Assembly: GCA_963792365.1 (NCBI GenBank)
Contig: CAWBVW010000001.1
Location: forward strand, 1,170,303 to 1,234,302
Length of the DNA: 64,000 nt
Reading direction: 5' to 3'
Source: JAOUGY01 sp963792365
Lineage (GTDB): Bacteria > Actinomycetota > Acidimicrobiia > Spongiisociales > ZC4RG35
A program made the position numbers and the translations under genes. Under the pieces are notes generated by a model. It worked only from the letters and a program-made list of their open reading frames with translations. It was not told the DNA's origin and did not search any database. Positions 48,969 to 58,406 of the stretch are shown here, in pieces. Positions within the stretch are counted from its first letter, which is position 1. Every line of letters begins with the position of its first letter.

Positions 48969-51900
48969 TCACCGAACCCCGAAGGCGCCGATGATCGTCT
49001 GGCGGACCGTGTTCCCCTGACCGTCGGACGCCACGACCCGCAGCGAAACCGGGCCGCTCGCCACGTCGAGGGTCGCCGAGAACACCCCGTCGCCACGTGG
49101 CTTCACACCGGACACCACCTTCCAGCTCCGCCCACCATCGGCGGACACCCACACCCGTAGCGAGGTCACCGGCCCGGCGACACCGGTCGGATCCTCCACC
49201 GACAGTTCGACAGGCACCCGTCCTGGCCGCACTGTGTTGGACAGGTCGACCGGCAGGTCGTATCGCACCGCAAGCAGCGGAACCGACACGAGCTCGTCGG
49301 GTGCCGTGGTGTCGGAACCGAACTGCCATTCGGTGTGGGTGCGAGTCCCCAGCGGCCACCAATCGGCCTTGCGGGCGACGTCCATGACGAGCCGGTAGCG
49401 GGCGGGGCCGGCCGGAACCTCGGCCTCGGCGTACTCGACGGGAGAGTCGATCACCAGGTCGCTGCCTGCGTAGAGGCGCATGCGGACGGTGTCGGTGGGA
49501 GCTTCGGTGAACCCCGAGTTGGCAAAGCCGTAGTTCCCCTGGGCATCGCTGAAGGCGGGCACCACCATCAACATCGAGTCGCCGAACCGAACTGCCTGCT
49601 GGTCGAACAACACAGCGGGCACGGTCGGCGCCTCGTACCAGGTGCGGGTGGCACGTTCTCCTGGGGCGTATTCGTCACCCACCGAGATCATCTCGCCCAT
49701 GAAGAACTCGTCGTCGGTGGTGTAGATGAAGTTGTCGCCGGTCCACACGAGGCCGTTGCCTGCGCTCACGGTGTCCCGCCGCGTCGTCGGGGCGTTCACC
49801 GGCAGGAACAGCGACGTGAAGAAGTTGATGTTCGGGCTGAAGGCGAAGGCCGACGTGTAGTACGTCAACGGCTTTCCCGAGGTGTGGTAGCGCTGGTTCA
49901 CCGTGGCAGTGTTGGTGCGATCGGCCCGATAGCTGAGCGAGTTCGGTATCCGACCCGACTCCGGGTACACCAGGTCGTACAGCCGCCGGGGTCCCTGGGT
50001 GAGGGTCTGGTGAAACACGTGGTTGAACGTACCCAGCGTCACCTTGTCGGTGGGTTCGGCGTACACGTCACCACTCGTGATCGCCCACGACGACCCGTAC
50101 CACGCCGCTTCGTCGGCGCTGCTCCGCGTCTCGGTGACATCGGTCATCACGGGCGTGGCAGCACCGGGCACGGCCACCGAGATCGGGATCGCGCGCCGGG
50201 CGTCCAAAACGACGGTCATGTCTGAGTCGACCACAAACTCGGGGTCACCGGTTTCGACGATGTCGATGACCACGTCTGCGGCTTGGTCGTTAATGATCGT
50301 TCCGGCCTGGGCGAGGGCGCTGTAGGTGCCGGGGGCGACCCGCACCGAGGTGGTGGTCATGTCACCAAACAGATCGATGAATCCGGGAGAGGCGATCCCC
50401 TCCTCGACATTGACCATGGTGATCGTGCCGAAGTCACCGAACCCGGCGCTGCCGTCACGCTCGATGCCCTCGAAGGTCACGTTGTACCGCACCGGTTCTT
50501 TGTAGAAGCCGATTGGCGTTCGGGTGGCCGCGCCTGTGTCGGTGGTGGCCGTGAGGTACCCGCCGTAGAGCGACGGCTCGCCCACCGTGAGGTCGGCCGA
50601 CACGTCGATGTCCGCCGAGGCTCCCGCCGTCAGGGTGAGGCTGGCGGTGTCGACGCCCACCATCCCGTCGGGAGCGGGATTGCCGGCCTCGTCGAAGACG
50701 GCCACGTCGATCGTGACATTCACGTCGTCGTCGGTGACGTTCTCGTAGGTGACATTTGCCGTGGCGGTGCCGTTGGCATCGTGGGGCCAAGGGAAGTAGC
50801 CGAGATTCACCGTGGCGGGCTCGGTAACCACCTCGGTGGCCAGCGCCGACGGTACGTCGACGCGACCACCACCCTGCTGGTAGACGGTCAAGACCGGATT
50901 GGGTGATGCGCTCCCGACGAGCACCGTCTTGAGCCGATCGCCGCTCCAGTCCGGATGGGCCTGGGCGAGGATGGCGGCGGCGCCGACCACGTGCGGTGTG
51001 GCCATCGACGTGCCCGAGAGGGTCTGGTAGTCGTCGCCGACCGGCTCTCCGATGGGCTGGGCGTCCTGGGAGAGGGCGGCCGTGATGTCGACGCCAGGGC
51101 CGGTGATCTCCGGCTTGATGGCGTAGTCACCGATGCGCGGACCTGTGCTGGAGAAGGACGCCAGTTCTTCCTGGCCGTCGACGGCGCCGACTGCGAGAGC
51201 GGCGTCAGCGGTGGCGGGTGCCGAGACCTTCTCACCGAAGTCGCCTCCGTTGCCGGCCGCTATCACGAACAGGGTACCGGACGAGGCGCTGAGCTCGTTC
51301 ACGGCCATGCTCACGGGGTCGGTGCCGTCGGTCGGGTAGGAACCGAGGCTGAGGTTGACGATGTCTGCACCCTGGGCAACTGCCCATTCCATCCCGGCGA
51401 TGACCGACGAGTCCTCGCCAAACCCGTAGTCACCGAGGACCTTGGCGTTGAGGAGCGATGCGCCGGGAGCGACACCCGTGTAGAGACCACCGGAGGCGAA
51501 GCCGGACCCCGCCACGATGCTCGCCACATGGGTGCCGTGCCCGAAACGGTCGGTGGTGGAGTCGGAGTCGGAGAAGTTGGCTTCCGCCGTCACCTTGCCG
51601 ACCAGGTCGGGGTGGCCGGCGTCGATGCCGGTGTCGAGCACGGCCACGGTCACACCGGTGCCGTCGAGTCCCTGCGTCCAGGCGGCGGGCGCACCGATCT
51701 GGGGGACGCTCTCGTCGAGGGAGACCTGGACCCTGCGGTCGAGCCAGACCTTGTCGACGCCGGCGAGCGGGTCGACCGCCCGGGCACCCCTAGACGCACG
51801 GTCGGCCAGTGACCGTCCCAACTCTGCTGCCCGGTCACGTCGCTGGCTGACGGCCGCGGCGTCGATGTATCGGTACCGGCGGGTGCGGTCGAGGGTGGGA

Positions 51901-52292
51901 ACGTCGATGGTCGACGCCCGGTAGGTGACGAGGGCGGGGAGGGTCTCCCGGCTCTGGTCGTCGTAGCCTTGCTCGACCAGGGCGGTCACGTTGAAGAGCT
52001 CTGCATCGAGCCTGTCGGGGATGAGTTCGAGGGCGTACGCGGGAATCACGTAGTGATCGCCGTTGTACTCACGCTGCACGACTGCAAGGTTCTCGAGGCC
52101 TTCGACCGGCACGATGCCGTACGCCTTGCGCCCGTTGGGCATGGTGGTGATGGTGACCCGTTCCCCGGTGATCAGGGTGACCGTGGTCGAGTCAGGTGTC
52201 TGCAAGGCCTGACCGGCCGCCCGCGCCCCGGCGGTCGATGCGGCGGTCAAGACCACGGCGAGTGCCACCAACAGGACGATTCCCCTTCGCAT
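48969..52292 (-). CDS. secreted S8 subtilisin-like serine protease
   Basis: 1107 residues from ATG 52292 with GGAGGAGAG upstream. Signal peptide IVLLVALAVVLTAASTAGARA, an inhibitor-like propeptide (about 30-190), then the catalytic domain: Asp220 (VAVLDTGID), His252 (GHGTHVAS), oxyanion Asn348 (AAGNGG) and Ser429 (SGTSMATPH). The ~600-residue C-terminus has beta-sandwich modules (YENVTDDDVNVTIDVAVFDEAG...) and ends in a Ig-like/PPC-like segment (LRVWVSADGGRSWKVVSG). An extracellular degradative enzyme. The frame is open far upstream (to 53306), but that is antisense to the TIR gene. Confidence 0.92.
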   Translation of the reverse strand: MRRGIVLLVALAVVLTAASTAGARAAGQALQTPDSTTVTLITGERVTITTMPNGRKAYGIVPVEGLENLAVVQREYNGDHYVIPAYALELIPDRLDAELFNVTALVEQGYDDQSRETLPALVTYRASTIDVPTLDRTRRYRYIDAAAVSQRRDRAAELGRSLADRASRGARAVDPLAGVDKVWLDRRVQVSLDESVPQIGAPAAWTQGLDGTGVTVAVLDTGIDAGHPDLVGKVTAEANFSDSDSTTDRFGHGTHVASIVAGSGFASGGLYTGVAPGASLLNAKVLGDYGFGEDSSVIAGMEWAVAQGADIVNLSLGSYPTDGTDPVSMAVNELSASSGTLFVIAAGNGGDFGEKVSAPATADAALAVGAVDGQEELASFSSTGPRIGDYAIKPEITGPGVDITAALSQDAQPIGEPVGDDYQTLSGTSMATPHVVGAAAILAQAHPDWSGDRLKTVLVGSASPNPVLTVYQQGGGRVDVPSALATEVVTEPATVNLGYFPWPHDANGTATANVTYENVTDDDVNVTIDVAVFDEAGNPAPDGMVGVDTASLTLTAGASADIDVSADLTVGEPSLYGGYLTATTDTGAATRTPIGFYKEPVRYNVTFEGIERDGSAGFGDFGTITMVNVEEGIASPGFIDLFGDMTTTSVRVAPGTYSALAQAGTIINDQAADVVIDIVETGDPEFVVDSDMTVVLDARRAIPISVAVPGAATPVMTDVTETRSSADEAAWYGSSWAITSGDVYAEPTDKVTLGTFNHVFHQTLTQGPRRLYDLVYPESGRIPNSLSYRADRTNTATVNQRYHTSGKPLTYYTSAFAFSPNINFFTSLFLPVNAPTTRRDTVSAGNGLVWTGDNFIYTTDDEFFMGEMISVGDEYAPGERATRTWYEAPTVPAVLFDQQAVRFGDSMLMVVPAFSDAQGNYGFANSGFTEAPTDTVRMRLYAGSDLVIDSPVEYAEAEVPAGPARYRLVMDVARKADWWPLGTRTHTEWQFGSDTTAPDELVSVPLLAVRYDLPVDLSNTVRPGRVPVELSVEDPTGVAGPVTSLRVWVSADGGRSWKVVSGVKPRGDGVFSATLDVASGPVSLRVVASDGQGNTVRQTIIGAFGVR

Positions 52293-52615
52293 GCGCTCTC
52301 CTCCTACAGGCCGTCTCCCTGGAAGGAGAGGGCACCCCTCTGTTGTCGTGCGGGCATCAGCCCACGCGGATACAAGTCGATCCACCGACCCATACGGTTC
52401 CGCACAGGCGCTGTCGACGATGTTTGTTCGGTATGAAAAAGATCGGGGCCGACTATCAGCCGTCGCGTCCGCGCTACGGGATTCGCTCAGAGCCGGGCGG
52501 GGCCTCAGAAGGGCGCCGCTCCCCCGGATCGACGCCTCGAGCGCGGCGCATCCAGACGAAAGGGACCCCGACGAGAAACCCCCACACACCGGGGCCATGC
52601 AGTGGTAGCTTCGAT
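52293..52615. other. intergenic region between protease and TIR pseudogene
   Basis: 323 nt between divergent genes. It contains the Shine-Dalgarno of the protease at its left end and a TAGCTT just before the GTG of the TIR gene. I see no convincing additional gene, RNA or repeat in it. Confidence 0.5.
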
Positions 52616-53614
52616 GTGTCGCGGCGCATCTCGTACGGTTCTCGGAGAGGGTCCGGCGTGCCGCCCGCTCCTCGAACCGCACCCCCGCCTCTACGACCGG
52701 CTTCGAGCTCATTCCGACGAAGACGTGTTCATGGACATCGACGCCATCGGGCCCGGCGTGGACCACGCCGCCTTGATCGATGAGACCCTCGAGACGGTCG
52801 AGATCGTGATCGTCATGATCGGACGTCAATGGCTCGAGATCCACGACGAGGAGGGCGTGCGGCGTCTCCACAACCCTCTCGACCTCGTTCGCCAAGAGGT
52901 CCAAGAAGCGTTGACGCAGGACGTCTTGGTGATACCCGTGCTGGTGCAGGGAGCAGCGCTCCCCCAGCCCGACGACCTGCCTCCCGAGCTTGCGGCGCTG
53001 GCCCGGCGCAACGCCTTCGAGCTGAGCGATGGACGTTGGAACTACGACGCCGAGCGGCTGGTCGGCGCTCTCGAACAGACCCTTGCGATACGGGCAGAGC
53101 AGGGCTCGCCACCGAGTGGCGGCCCGGTGCTCGAGCGTCGGTCGAGCACCGGGCCGACGAGGAGAGACAAGGTGGAGGTCTCGACAGGGAGCTCCACCGG
53201 TCGGTCGGCCCCGCAGGCTCCGCACATGAACCCGCCGTCCGTCCTCGTGGTCGCCGGCGCCGCGCTCGTGGCGATCTGGGGTCTCGTGGTAGGCCCGACG
53301 TGGCACGACGAGGGCCTGGGTATCCGGATCTTGGCGGCTCTCATCGTGGTCGGAGGCGCGGCGGCGGCACTCCGAGCCAAGCGATGGGACTGGGCCATGA
53401 TCGCCGGTGCCGCAGGCCTGACTGCTTTGGGCTCTGGGGAGTTCAGCTTCTGGCCTCTCACAGCCTCTCCGAGTTCATGTCGATCGGTACGGACGGAGTC
53501 ACGAACGGAATCGTCCTCGTCGGGGCGGCCTTGGTGACGACAGGTGGATGGCTGGGCCGCGGAAGTGAAACAACGGGCGAGCGCCAGGCCCGGGCGCCGA
53601 AGGTACAGATCTGA
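52616..53614 (+). pseudogene. TIR-domain membrane protein gene with two compensating frameshifts
   Basis: The N-terminus (GTG 52616, VSRRISYGSR) is in one frame; from about 52645 the TIR domain continues in the next frame (EGPACRPLLEPHPRLYDRLR, DEDVFMDIDAIGPGVDH, MIGRQWLEI, PVLVQGAALPQPDDLPPELAALARRNAFELSDGRWNYDAERL). Two membrane helices follow (VLVVAGAALVAIWGLVV and IRILAALIVVGGAAAAL). Near 53455 the frame returns to the first one (SHSLSEFMSIGTDG...NGIVLVGAALVTTGGW) and ends at 53614. One base too many early and one too few late explain both. TIR domains act as NADases or scaffolds in defence; here it is probably inactive or mis-assembled. Confidence 0.65.
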
Positions 53615-53672
53615 GCAACGGGCCCGGCCCATGCGTTCGTCGTGCAAACCGACGAGTTCGCCCGGCTCGACG

Positions 53673-54125
53673 CTATCCCTTGCTCTCCAACCGGTCTTTC
53701 AGCATGCGAAGACCTTTGCGGGTGGCGGGTTTGATGAACCCGGCGAACAGCACAGGGAACATCAGGCCACCCACCCCGCCCGGACGTGGCATGTCGAGGA
53801 TCTTGTCGACCTTGGTCCCCGAGCCCTGCGGGCTGAGACGATAGGTGCTGAGGAAGTTCTCACCCTGCTCCTTTGCCGTGAACTCGATCAGCGTCGGCGG
53901 ATCGAAGCCGGTCACCTCCACCTCGTTGCGGTGTTCGGCGTCACCGGGCACCCAGCCGAACGATGTGAACGTCGCGCCCTGCTCCACAGGCCCGTCGACG
54001 CCCTCGGCCCGATACGGGCGCGGCGACCACTCGCCATGGCGGGTGGGGTCTCGGAGGTAGTCGAACACTTCGTCGGGCGAGCGATCGATCACGACGCTCA
54101 CGGTCCCATGCATTCTCCGGCTCAT
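53673..54125 (-). CDS. SRPBCC-family protein
   Basis: 150 residues from ATG 54125 (MSRRMHGTVSVVIDRSPDEVF). The polyketide-cyclase/START-like opening IDRSPDEVFDYLRDPTRHGEWSP and helix-grip strands to the end (GFIKPATRKGLRMLKDRLES) are clear. No catalytic residues can be named. It stands alone between two decayed genes and is itself intact. Confidence 0.82.
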   Translation of the reverse strand: MSRRMHGTVSVVIDRSPDEVFDYLRDPTRHGEWSPRPYRAEGVDGPVEQGATFTSFGWVPGDAEHRNEVEVTGFDPPTLIEFTAKEQGENFLSTYRLSPQGSGTKVDKILDMPRPGGVGGLMFPVLFAGFIKPATRKGLRMLKDRLESKG

Positions 54126-54346
54126 TGCTGTCTCCTCTCGTGCGGACTCGTGCATACGACGATCGGCCGCACGACGATTCGACATCCGGTCGACCCGATC
54201 GCGCGCATCGAGCAGGCACCCGCAGTGCTGCTGCTGGGAACGAAGAGGGCGGCAGGGTTCCGGACTCGCAAGAGCGCGAATTCTTGGCTTCCCGCCCGGC
54301 CAGAGCCGAGCGTAGCTTTGTAGGACGGCGAAAGGAGGCGCACACC

Positions 54347-55440
54347 ATGCACTCGCCCACCTGGTACCCCTCTTCCGTCTTCGAGGCAGGAGGTACCGCT
54401 CCCGCTCGGCATGCCTCCCATCTGGGGACGGCCTTCACCCGCAGGCAGTTCCTGAAGGCCACGGGAGTCACCGCTGCAGCCGCGGCCATGACTCCATCGT
54501 TCGGCGGGCCGGCGTTCGCATCGAGTGGTGCCCGGATCCCCAAGCCCATCCCCTACAGCTCGCCGGTACTGGCGGACCTTCTGGGTGTCGATCTTCCGTT
54601 CTTCCTCCCAGTGGAGATCGACCCGTTCCTCGGAGTGTTCGACCCGGTGAGTGATCCATCGACGATCGGAGACTTCAAGGGCCGGGTGGGAATGGTCGAG
54701 GTGGAGGGTGTGAGCGACAACAGCAGCGAGCACGTGCCCCGCACCTGGGCAGCCGACATCCGCTACATGGAGGGCCGATACGTCGACCGGGAAGGCAAGG
54801 AGCGAAGAGGGGCCTTCGGATTCTTCTGACTCGACGTCTTCGAGGACCCCAGTTTGGGGCCTTTCGATCCGGCACAGATTCAGATCCACGACGTGAACCC
54901 CGGAGACCTCAACACTCCCGGCTCGCCGAACGTGTGGTCCGCGGGCGGGGTGTTCTGGACAGGGGCGGTCTCGCCGGAGTCCGTCTCCACCGCCGGCGGG
55001 AATGCTCGGTTCCACACCTCGGCGAGGCTCTGGGACTACTTCGACGTCGTCAACGCCATCTTCCGCAACGGTGCAGCGCCGGAGCGGGCCCGGGCCCACG
55101 TCGGCGTCGACTGGGCCGCAACCGGGGCTCGAGCGCATGTGGTCAACCCGGTCGGCTTCCGGGCCAGGTACTGGGCGACGGACATCGCCACGACGTGGTC
55201 GATCCGAACGGCGTCCGGATACCGGTTCAGCACGGGCGGCTCCAGCTCGACGACCGTCACCGCCGGGTTCACGGCGACGATGGCGAACGGGGTGTACGCC
55301 TAGCGCGGTTCCAGACGGCGACGTCTCGCTCGCCTTCCTCTCCATCGGGCACCCGCACGGCGGCCTGTTGATGGCGCTCTCGGGACCACAGGTCGGAAGC
55401 CAGCGTGCCCGGTCAGTCGGGAGGGAAGCAACCTCGGTCC
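54347..55440 (+). pseudogene. Tat-exported protein gene with in-frame TGA and a later frameshift
   Basis: ATG 54347 (AGGAGG upstream). Twin-arginine signal TRRQFLKATGVTAAAAAM at about residues 27-48. Translation stops at TGA 54827-54829 after RRGAFGFF, but the same frame continues directly with LDVFEDPSLGPFDPAQIQIHDV and a long beta-rich segment to TAG 55303. There the natural continuation (SAVPDGDVSLAFLSIGHPHG) lies in the next frame, one base off. Both breaks lie within conserved-looking sequence, so the gene was once longer. Function not recognised. Readthrough of the TGA cannot be excluded, but two lesions favour decay. The 3' limit given is approximate. Confidence 0.6.
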
Positions 55441-55548
55441 ACTGGAGGAGCTCCCATGGCCGGGGGGGCGTCGCTCGAGTGGTGGCGGCTGCCGCCGGTC
55501 ATCCAGGGGACGGTCACCGGGTGTGCGAGAGCACGCACAACCAACATA

Positions 55549-55577
55549 TTGACAGCGATCGATGCACGAGATATCTT
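55549..55577 (+). promoter_or_regulatory. promoter of the arsM operon with repeated ATCGAT motifs
   Basis: TTGACA (55549-55554), 17-nt spacer, TATCTT (55572-55577). ATCGAT occurs inside the spacer (55558-55563) and again at 55591-55596, followed in each case by an AG-containing half (GCACGAG and ATGAGG), a possible operator pair for an arsenic-responsive regulator encoded elsewhere. The operator idea is inference. Confidence 0.5.
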
Positions 55578-55610
55578 CGTATTGACGCCCATCGATATGA
55601 GGGAGAAGAG

Positions 55611-55763
55611 ATGTCGAGGTTGAGCCGCAAGTTCCGTCGTCGCCCCCCGCGTGTTTGCTTCTGCGACGAGTGCTCCCAGGTGATCACAGCCCGAGACTGC
55701 AACCGTGAGCTCATCGAGTCGGCCCGGGTGCGGGCGCTGTACGGCGCCAGGATGGTTCGCTGA
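55611..55763 (+). CDS. 50-residue Cys-rich protein coupled to arsM
   Basis: ATG 55611 with GGGAGAAGAG upstream. A strongly basic N-terminus (SRLSRKFRRRPPRV) is followed by CFCDECSQVITARDC, four cysteines within 15 residues, then a charged helix. The stop TGA shares its last base with the ATG of arsM (TGATG). No family recognised. Cys spacing C-x-C-x2-C would fit Zn(II) or As(III) binding; an arsenite chaperone or regulator for ArsM is possible but unproven. Confidence 0.6.
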   Translation: MSRLSRKFRRRPPRVCFCDECSQVITARDCNRELIESARVRALYGARMVR

Positions 55764-56497
55764 TGACTGGCCGTACTGCTGACCGGGAAGAGGTGCGAGC
55801 CCACTACGCCGCACGTGCGATTGCGGTCGACACCAGTGGTTGCTGTGGATCCGGAGACTGCGACGAGGATGGTTTTGGCGCCCAGCTCTACTCGGGTGAC
55901 GAACTGGCGGAGGTTCCGCCGGTGGCGGGTGCGGCCAGCCTCGGCTGTGGCAATCCCACCGCGGTGGCAGAGCTGTCCGAAGGCGACGTCGTGCTCGACC
56001 TGGGCTCCGGCGGCGGGATCGACGTGCTGTTGTCGGCCCGGAGGGTCGGCCCCACCGGCAAGGCCTACGGACTGGACATGACCGAGGAGATGCTGACGCT
56101 CGCCCGGCGCAACGCCGCCGAAGCCGGCGTCGACAACGTCGAGTTCCTGCAGGGATACATCGAGGACATCCCCCTCCCCGACGCCACGGTGGACGTGGTG
56201 ATCTCGAACTGTGTGATCAACCTGTCGGCCGACAAGCCCAAGGTGTTCTCGGAGATGCAGCGAGTGCTGCGCAGTGGAGGACGGGTGGGGGTCAGCGACG
56301 TGGTCACCGACGACCACCTCACCGACGACGAGATCGTCGAACGGGGCAGCTACGTGGGCTGTGTCGCCGGCGCCCTCCGGATCACCGAGTACCGCCAGGG
56401 TTTGGAAGCTGCCGGGTTCACCGACGTCGAGGTGATCACCACCCACTCGGTGGGAGACGGTGTTTTCGGCGCCATCATCGGAGCTCGCAAGCCGTGA
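55763..56497 (+). CDS. arsM: arsenite S-adenosylmethionine methyltransferase
   Basis: 244 residues. SAM motif VVLDLGSGGGIDVLLSARRV (about 76-95) and the three As(III)-binding cysteines of ArsM are at Cys62 (SLGCGNP), Cys150 (SNCVINL) and Cys200 (YVGCVAGA). N-terminal Cys27/Cys28 and Cys33 (SGCCGSGDC) are also typical. It methylates As(III) to volatile or less retained species. Cotranscribed with the preceding 50-residue protein from a near-consensus promoter. Slightly short at the C-terminus compared with eukaryotic forms, normal for bacterial ArsM. Confidence 0.92.
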   Translation: MTGRTADREEVRAHYAARAIAVDTSGCCGSGDCDEDGFGAQLYSGDELAEVPPVAGAASLGCGNPTAVAELSEGDVVLDLGSGGGIDVLLSARRVGPTGKAYGLDMTEEMLTLARRNAAEAGVDNVEFLQGYIEDIPLPDATVDVVISNCVINLSADKPKVFSEMQRVLRSGGRVGVSDVVTDDHLTDDEIVERGSYVGCVAGALRITEYRQGLEAAGFTDVEVITTHSVGDGVFGAIIGARKP

Positions 56498-56581
56498 CGG
56501 CACGCCGACGTCGGTGAGCGCGTAGGGTTGGCGGCGATCCCGGTCGAGTCCGATCGGTGAGCCTTCGGAAGGAACCCGCCC

Positions 56582-57295
56582 GTGAACTCCGCCTTCGACC
56601 CCGCCGTCCACGGGTTTGCGTTCCGGAATCGGTTCACCGGTTCGCATGTGCTTGCCGAGCTGAGCCGTCAGGGCCGGCTCGAAGAGATCGTCGGCCTCGA
56701 CCTTCCCGGACCGTTGAGCGGTGCCCTCGAGCTGGCGGCGCGGACCGAGTTCTGGGACGGGTTCGGGCTGTGTGGGGGGATGTCGTGGTGTGCGCTGGAC
56801 GAGTTCCTCGCCGACAGCCCACCCGACCCGGAGGAGAAGCCGGAGCCGGGGTCCGAGCTGTTCGCCACGTTGGTCAGCCGCCAGGCCGACTCGTTCCGGG
56901 GTCGGGACCTCATCGGCAAGCTGATCGAGTGGCTCCCGCTGCCGACGTCGAATCCGTGGTGGGGGTTCTTTCTCGAGAGCATGGGCCGCCGGGTGGCGGA
57001 ACTGGAGTGGCCGTCGCTCAAGGCGTCGATCGACCAGGGCCGGCCGCAGGTGTTGTGCCTGATCCGGTCACATCGACCCGACAAGATGGCAGACAACCAC
57101 CAGGTGGTGGCGATCGGCTACACCGAGACCGGACCCGACGTGTCGGTGTCCCTCTACGACCCCAACCATCCACGCCAGAAGCCGACCCTCGACTTCACCA
57201 CCGGCACATTCCTCAACAAGATCAACCTCACCCAATCCACCGGCGAGCCCATCGTCGGCTTCTTCGTGTGGCCTCACGAAGCACGCATGGCCTGA
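56582..57295 (+). CDS. papain-like/C39-like cysteine-fold protein
   Basis: 237 residues from GTG 56582 (GGAAGGA upstream). FGLCGGMSWCALDEF places a Cys (Cys64) at the start of a helix, NHQVVAIGYTE supplies His173 and VSVSLYDPNHP supplies Asp193: the Cys-His-Asp order of peptidase C39/papain-like folds. No signal peptide. Whether it cleaves peptides is not known. The gene is on the arsM strand after an 84-nt gap. Confidence 0.6.
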   Translation: MNSAFDPAVHGFAFRNRFTGSHVLAELSRQGRLEEIVGLDLPGPLSGALELAARTEFWDGFGLCGGMSWCALDEFLADSPPDPEEKPEPGSELFATLVSRQADSFRGRDLIGKLIEWLPLPTSNPWWGFFLESMGRRVAELEWPSLKASIDQGRPQVLCLIRSHRPDKMADNHQVVAIGYTETGPDVSVSLYDPNHPRQKPTLDFTTGTFLNKINLTQSTGEPIVGFFVWPHEARMA

Positions 57296-57344
57296 CCGAT
57301 ATTCCCCCGAGTCGCGGCGATGTCGAACGTAGCCTCCGGGGGAG

Positions 57345-58373
57345 ATGACACTTCGAATCGAAGAGGTGGACACGCCCACCGCTCCCGAGGAGCTGCTCCG
57401 GGAGATGCACGAGTACTACCTCCCGCTGAACGGGGAGATGCTCCCCGGTGACCCACCGGTGCCGTTCGAACGGCAGGCTGCGGACTGGCGGCAAGTGAGG
57501 AGCGACCACTCCGTCCCCCGCTGGCTGCTGCGGGTCGACGGCGAGATCGTCGCCTCGGCGGTGGCGTGGATCGACCTCGAACAGAACCTCGGTCAGGGGA
57601 TGGGCTGGATCTATGTGCGCCCCGCCGACCGAGGCAGAGGTCACGCCCGCGCGCTGGCCGCCCTGGTGTGCGACCGGCTCGAGGAGAAGGGGCGCGATCT
57701 GGTCGACACCTACGTCATCGAAGGCGACCCGGCGGAGCAACTGTGCGAACGGGCCGGACTCCAGAAGGTCTATCGGGAGATGCGCAGTCGGCTGAAGGTG
57801 GCAGACGTCGACATGGCATTGATGCGGACCTGGATCGAGCGGGCCGGCGAGCGGGCCGCCGACTACGAGCTGTGCGAGCTGCAAGCCCCGTTCCCCGATG
57901 ACGCCGTCGACAAGTACTGCGGGCTCCAGTTCCAGATGAACACGGCACCGATGGAGGACTTCGAGCGTGAGGAGGACGAGGTCCTCGAGCCGCACATCTG
58001 GCGGGAACAGGAAGAGCGCATCGCCGCTTCGTTCCACAACCTGCTCACGTTCGTGGCGGTCTACCGGCCGACCGGCGAGTTCGTGGGCTCGACCACGATT
58101 CAGACCGACAACCTGCAGCCGGATCAGGCGTGGCAATGGGAGACGATCGTGCATCCGGATCACCGCAACAAGGGCCTCGGCCGGCTCCTGAAAGCATCGA
58201 TGATCGAGCGGATCACCCGCGACTGGCCACAGGTGGAACGGATCGACACCTACAACGCCGGATCCAACCAGCCGATGCTCGACATCAACGTGGCGATGGG
58301 CTTCCGCCCGATCCAGACAACCAACGTCTACCAGGGTGCGCTCGCCACGGTCAGGGAGAACCTAGGGGTCTGA
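57345..58373 (+). CDS. tandem GNAT N-acetyltransferase
   Basis: 342 residues with two GNAT domains. Domain 1 carries the acetyl-CoA loop YVRPADRGRGHARAL (about 90-104); domain 2 carries VHPDHRNKGLGRLLKASMIE (about 267-286), followed by NQPMLDINVAMGFRP. Tandem GNATs of this size include mycothiol synthase-type enzymes; the substrate here is not assignable. ATG 57345 follows GGGGGAG. Confidence 0.85.
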   Translation: MTLRIEEVDTPTAPEELLREMHEYYLPLNGEMLPGDPPVPFERQAADWRQVRSDHSVPRWLLRVDGEIVASAVAWIDLEQNLGQGMGWIYVRPADRGRGHARALAALVCDRLEEKGRDLVDTYVIEGDPAEQLCERAGLQKVYREMRSRLKVADVDMALMRTWIERAGERAADYELCELQAPFPDDAVDKYCGLQFQMNTAPMEDFEREEDEVLEPHIWREQEERIAASFHNLLTFVAVYRPTGEFVGSTTIQTDNLQPDQAWQWETIVHPDHRNKGLGRLLKASMIERITRDWPQVERIDTYNAGSNQPMLDINVAMGFRPIQTTNVYQGALATVRENLGV

Positions 58374-58406
58374 CCGCCCGCACGGGCTTCGGGCGCCTCA
58401 GTCCTC

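Noticed and set aside
52293..53306. N-terminal extension of the subtilisin-like protease to 1445 residues
   Set aside because: The true signal peptide starts at ATG 52292 with a good Shine-Dalgarno; the extension is antisense to the TIR gene.
54827..54829. Selenocysteine codon in the Tat-exported protein
   Set aside because: No stem-loop resembling a SECIS element was seen right after the TGA, and a second lesion (frameshift at 55303) points to gene decay.
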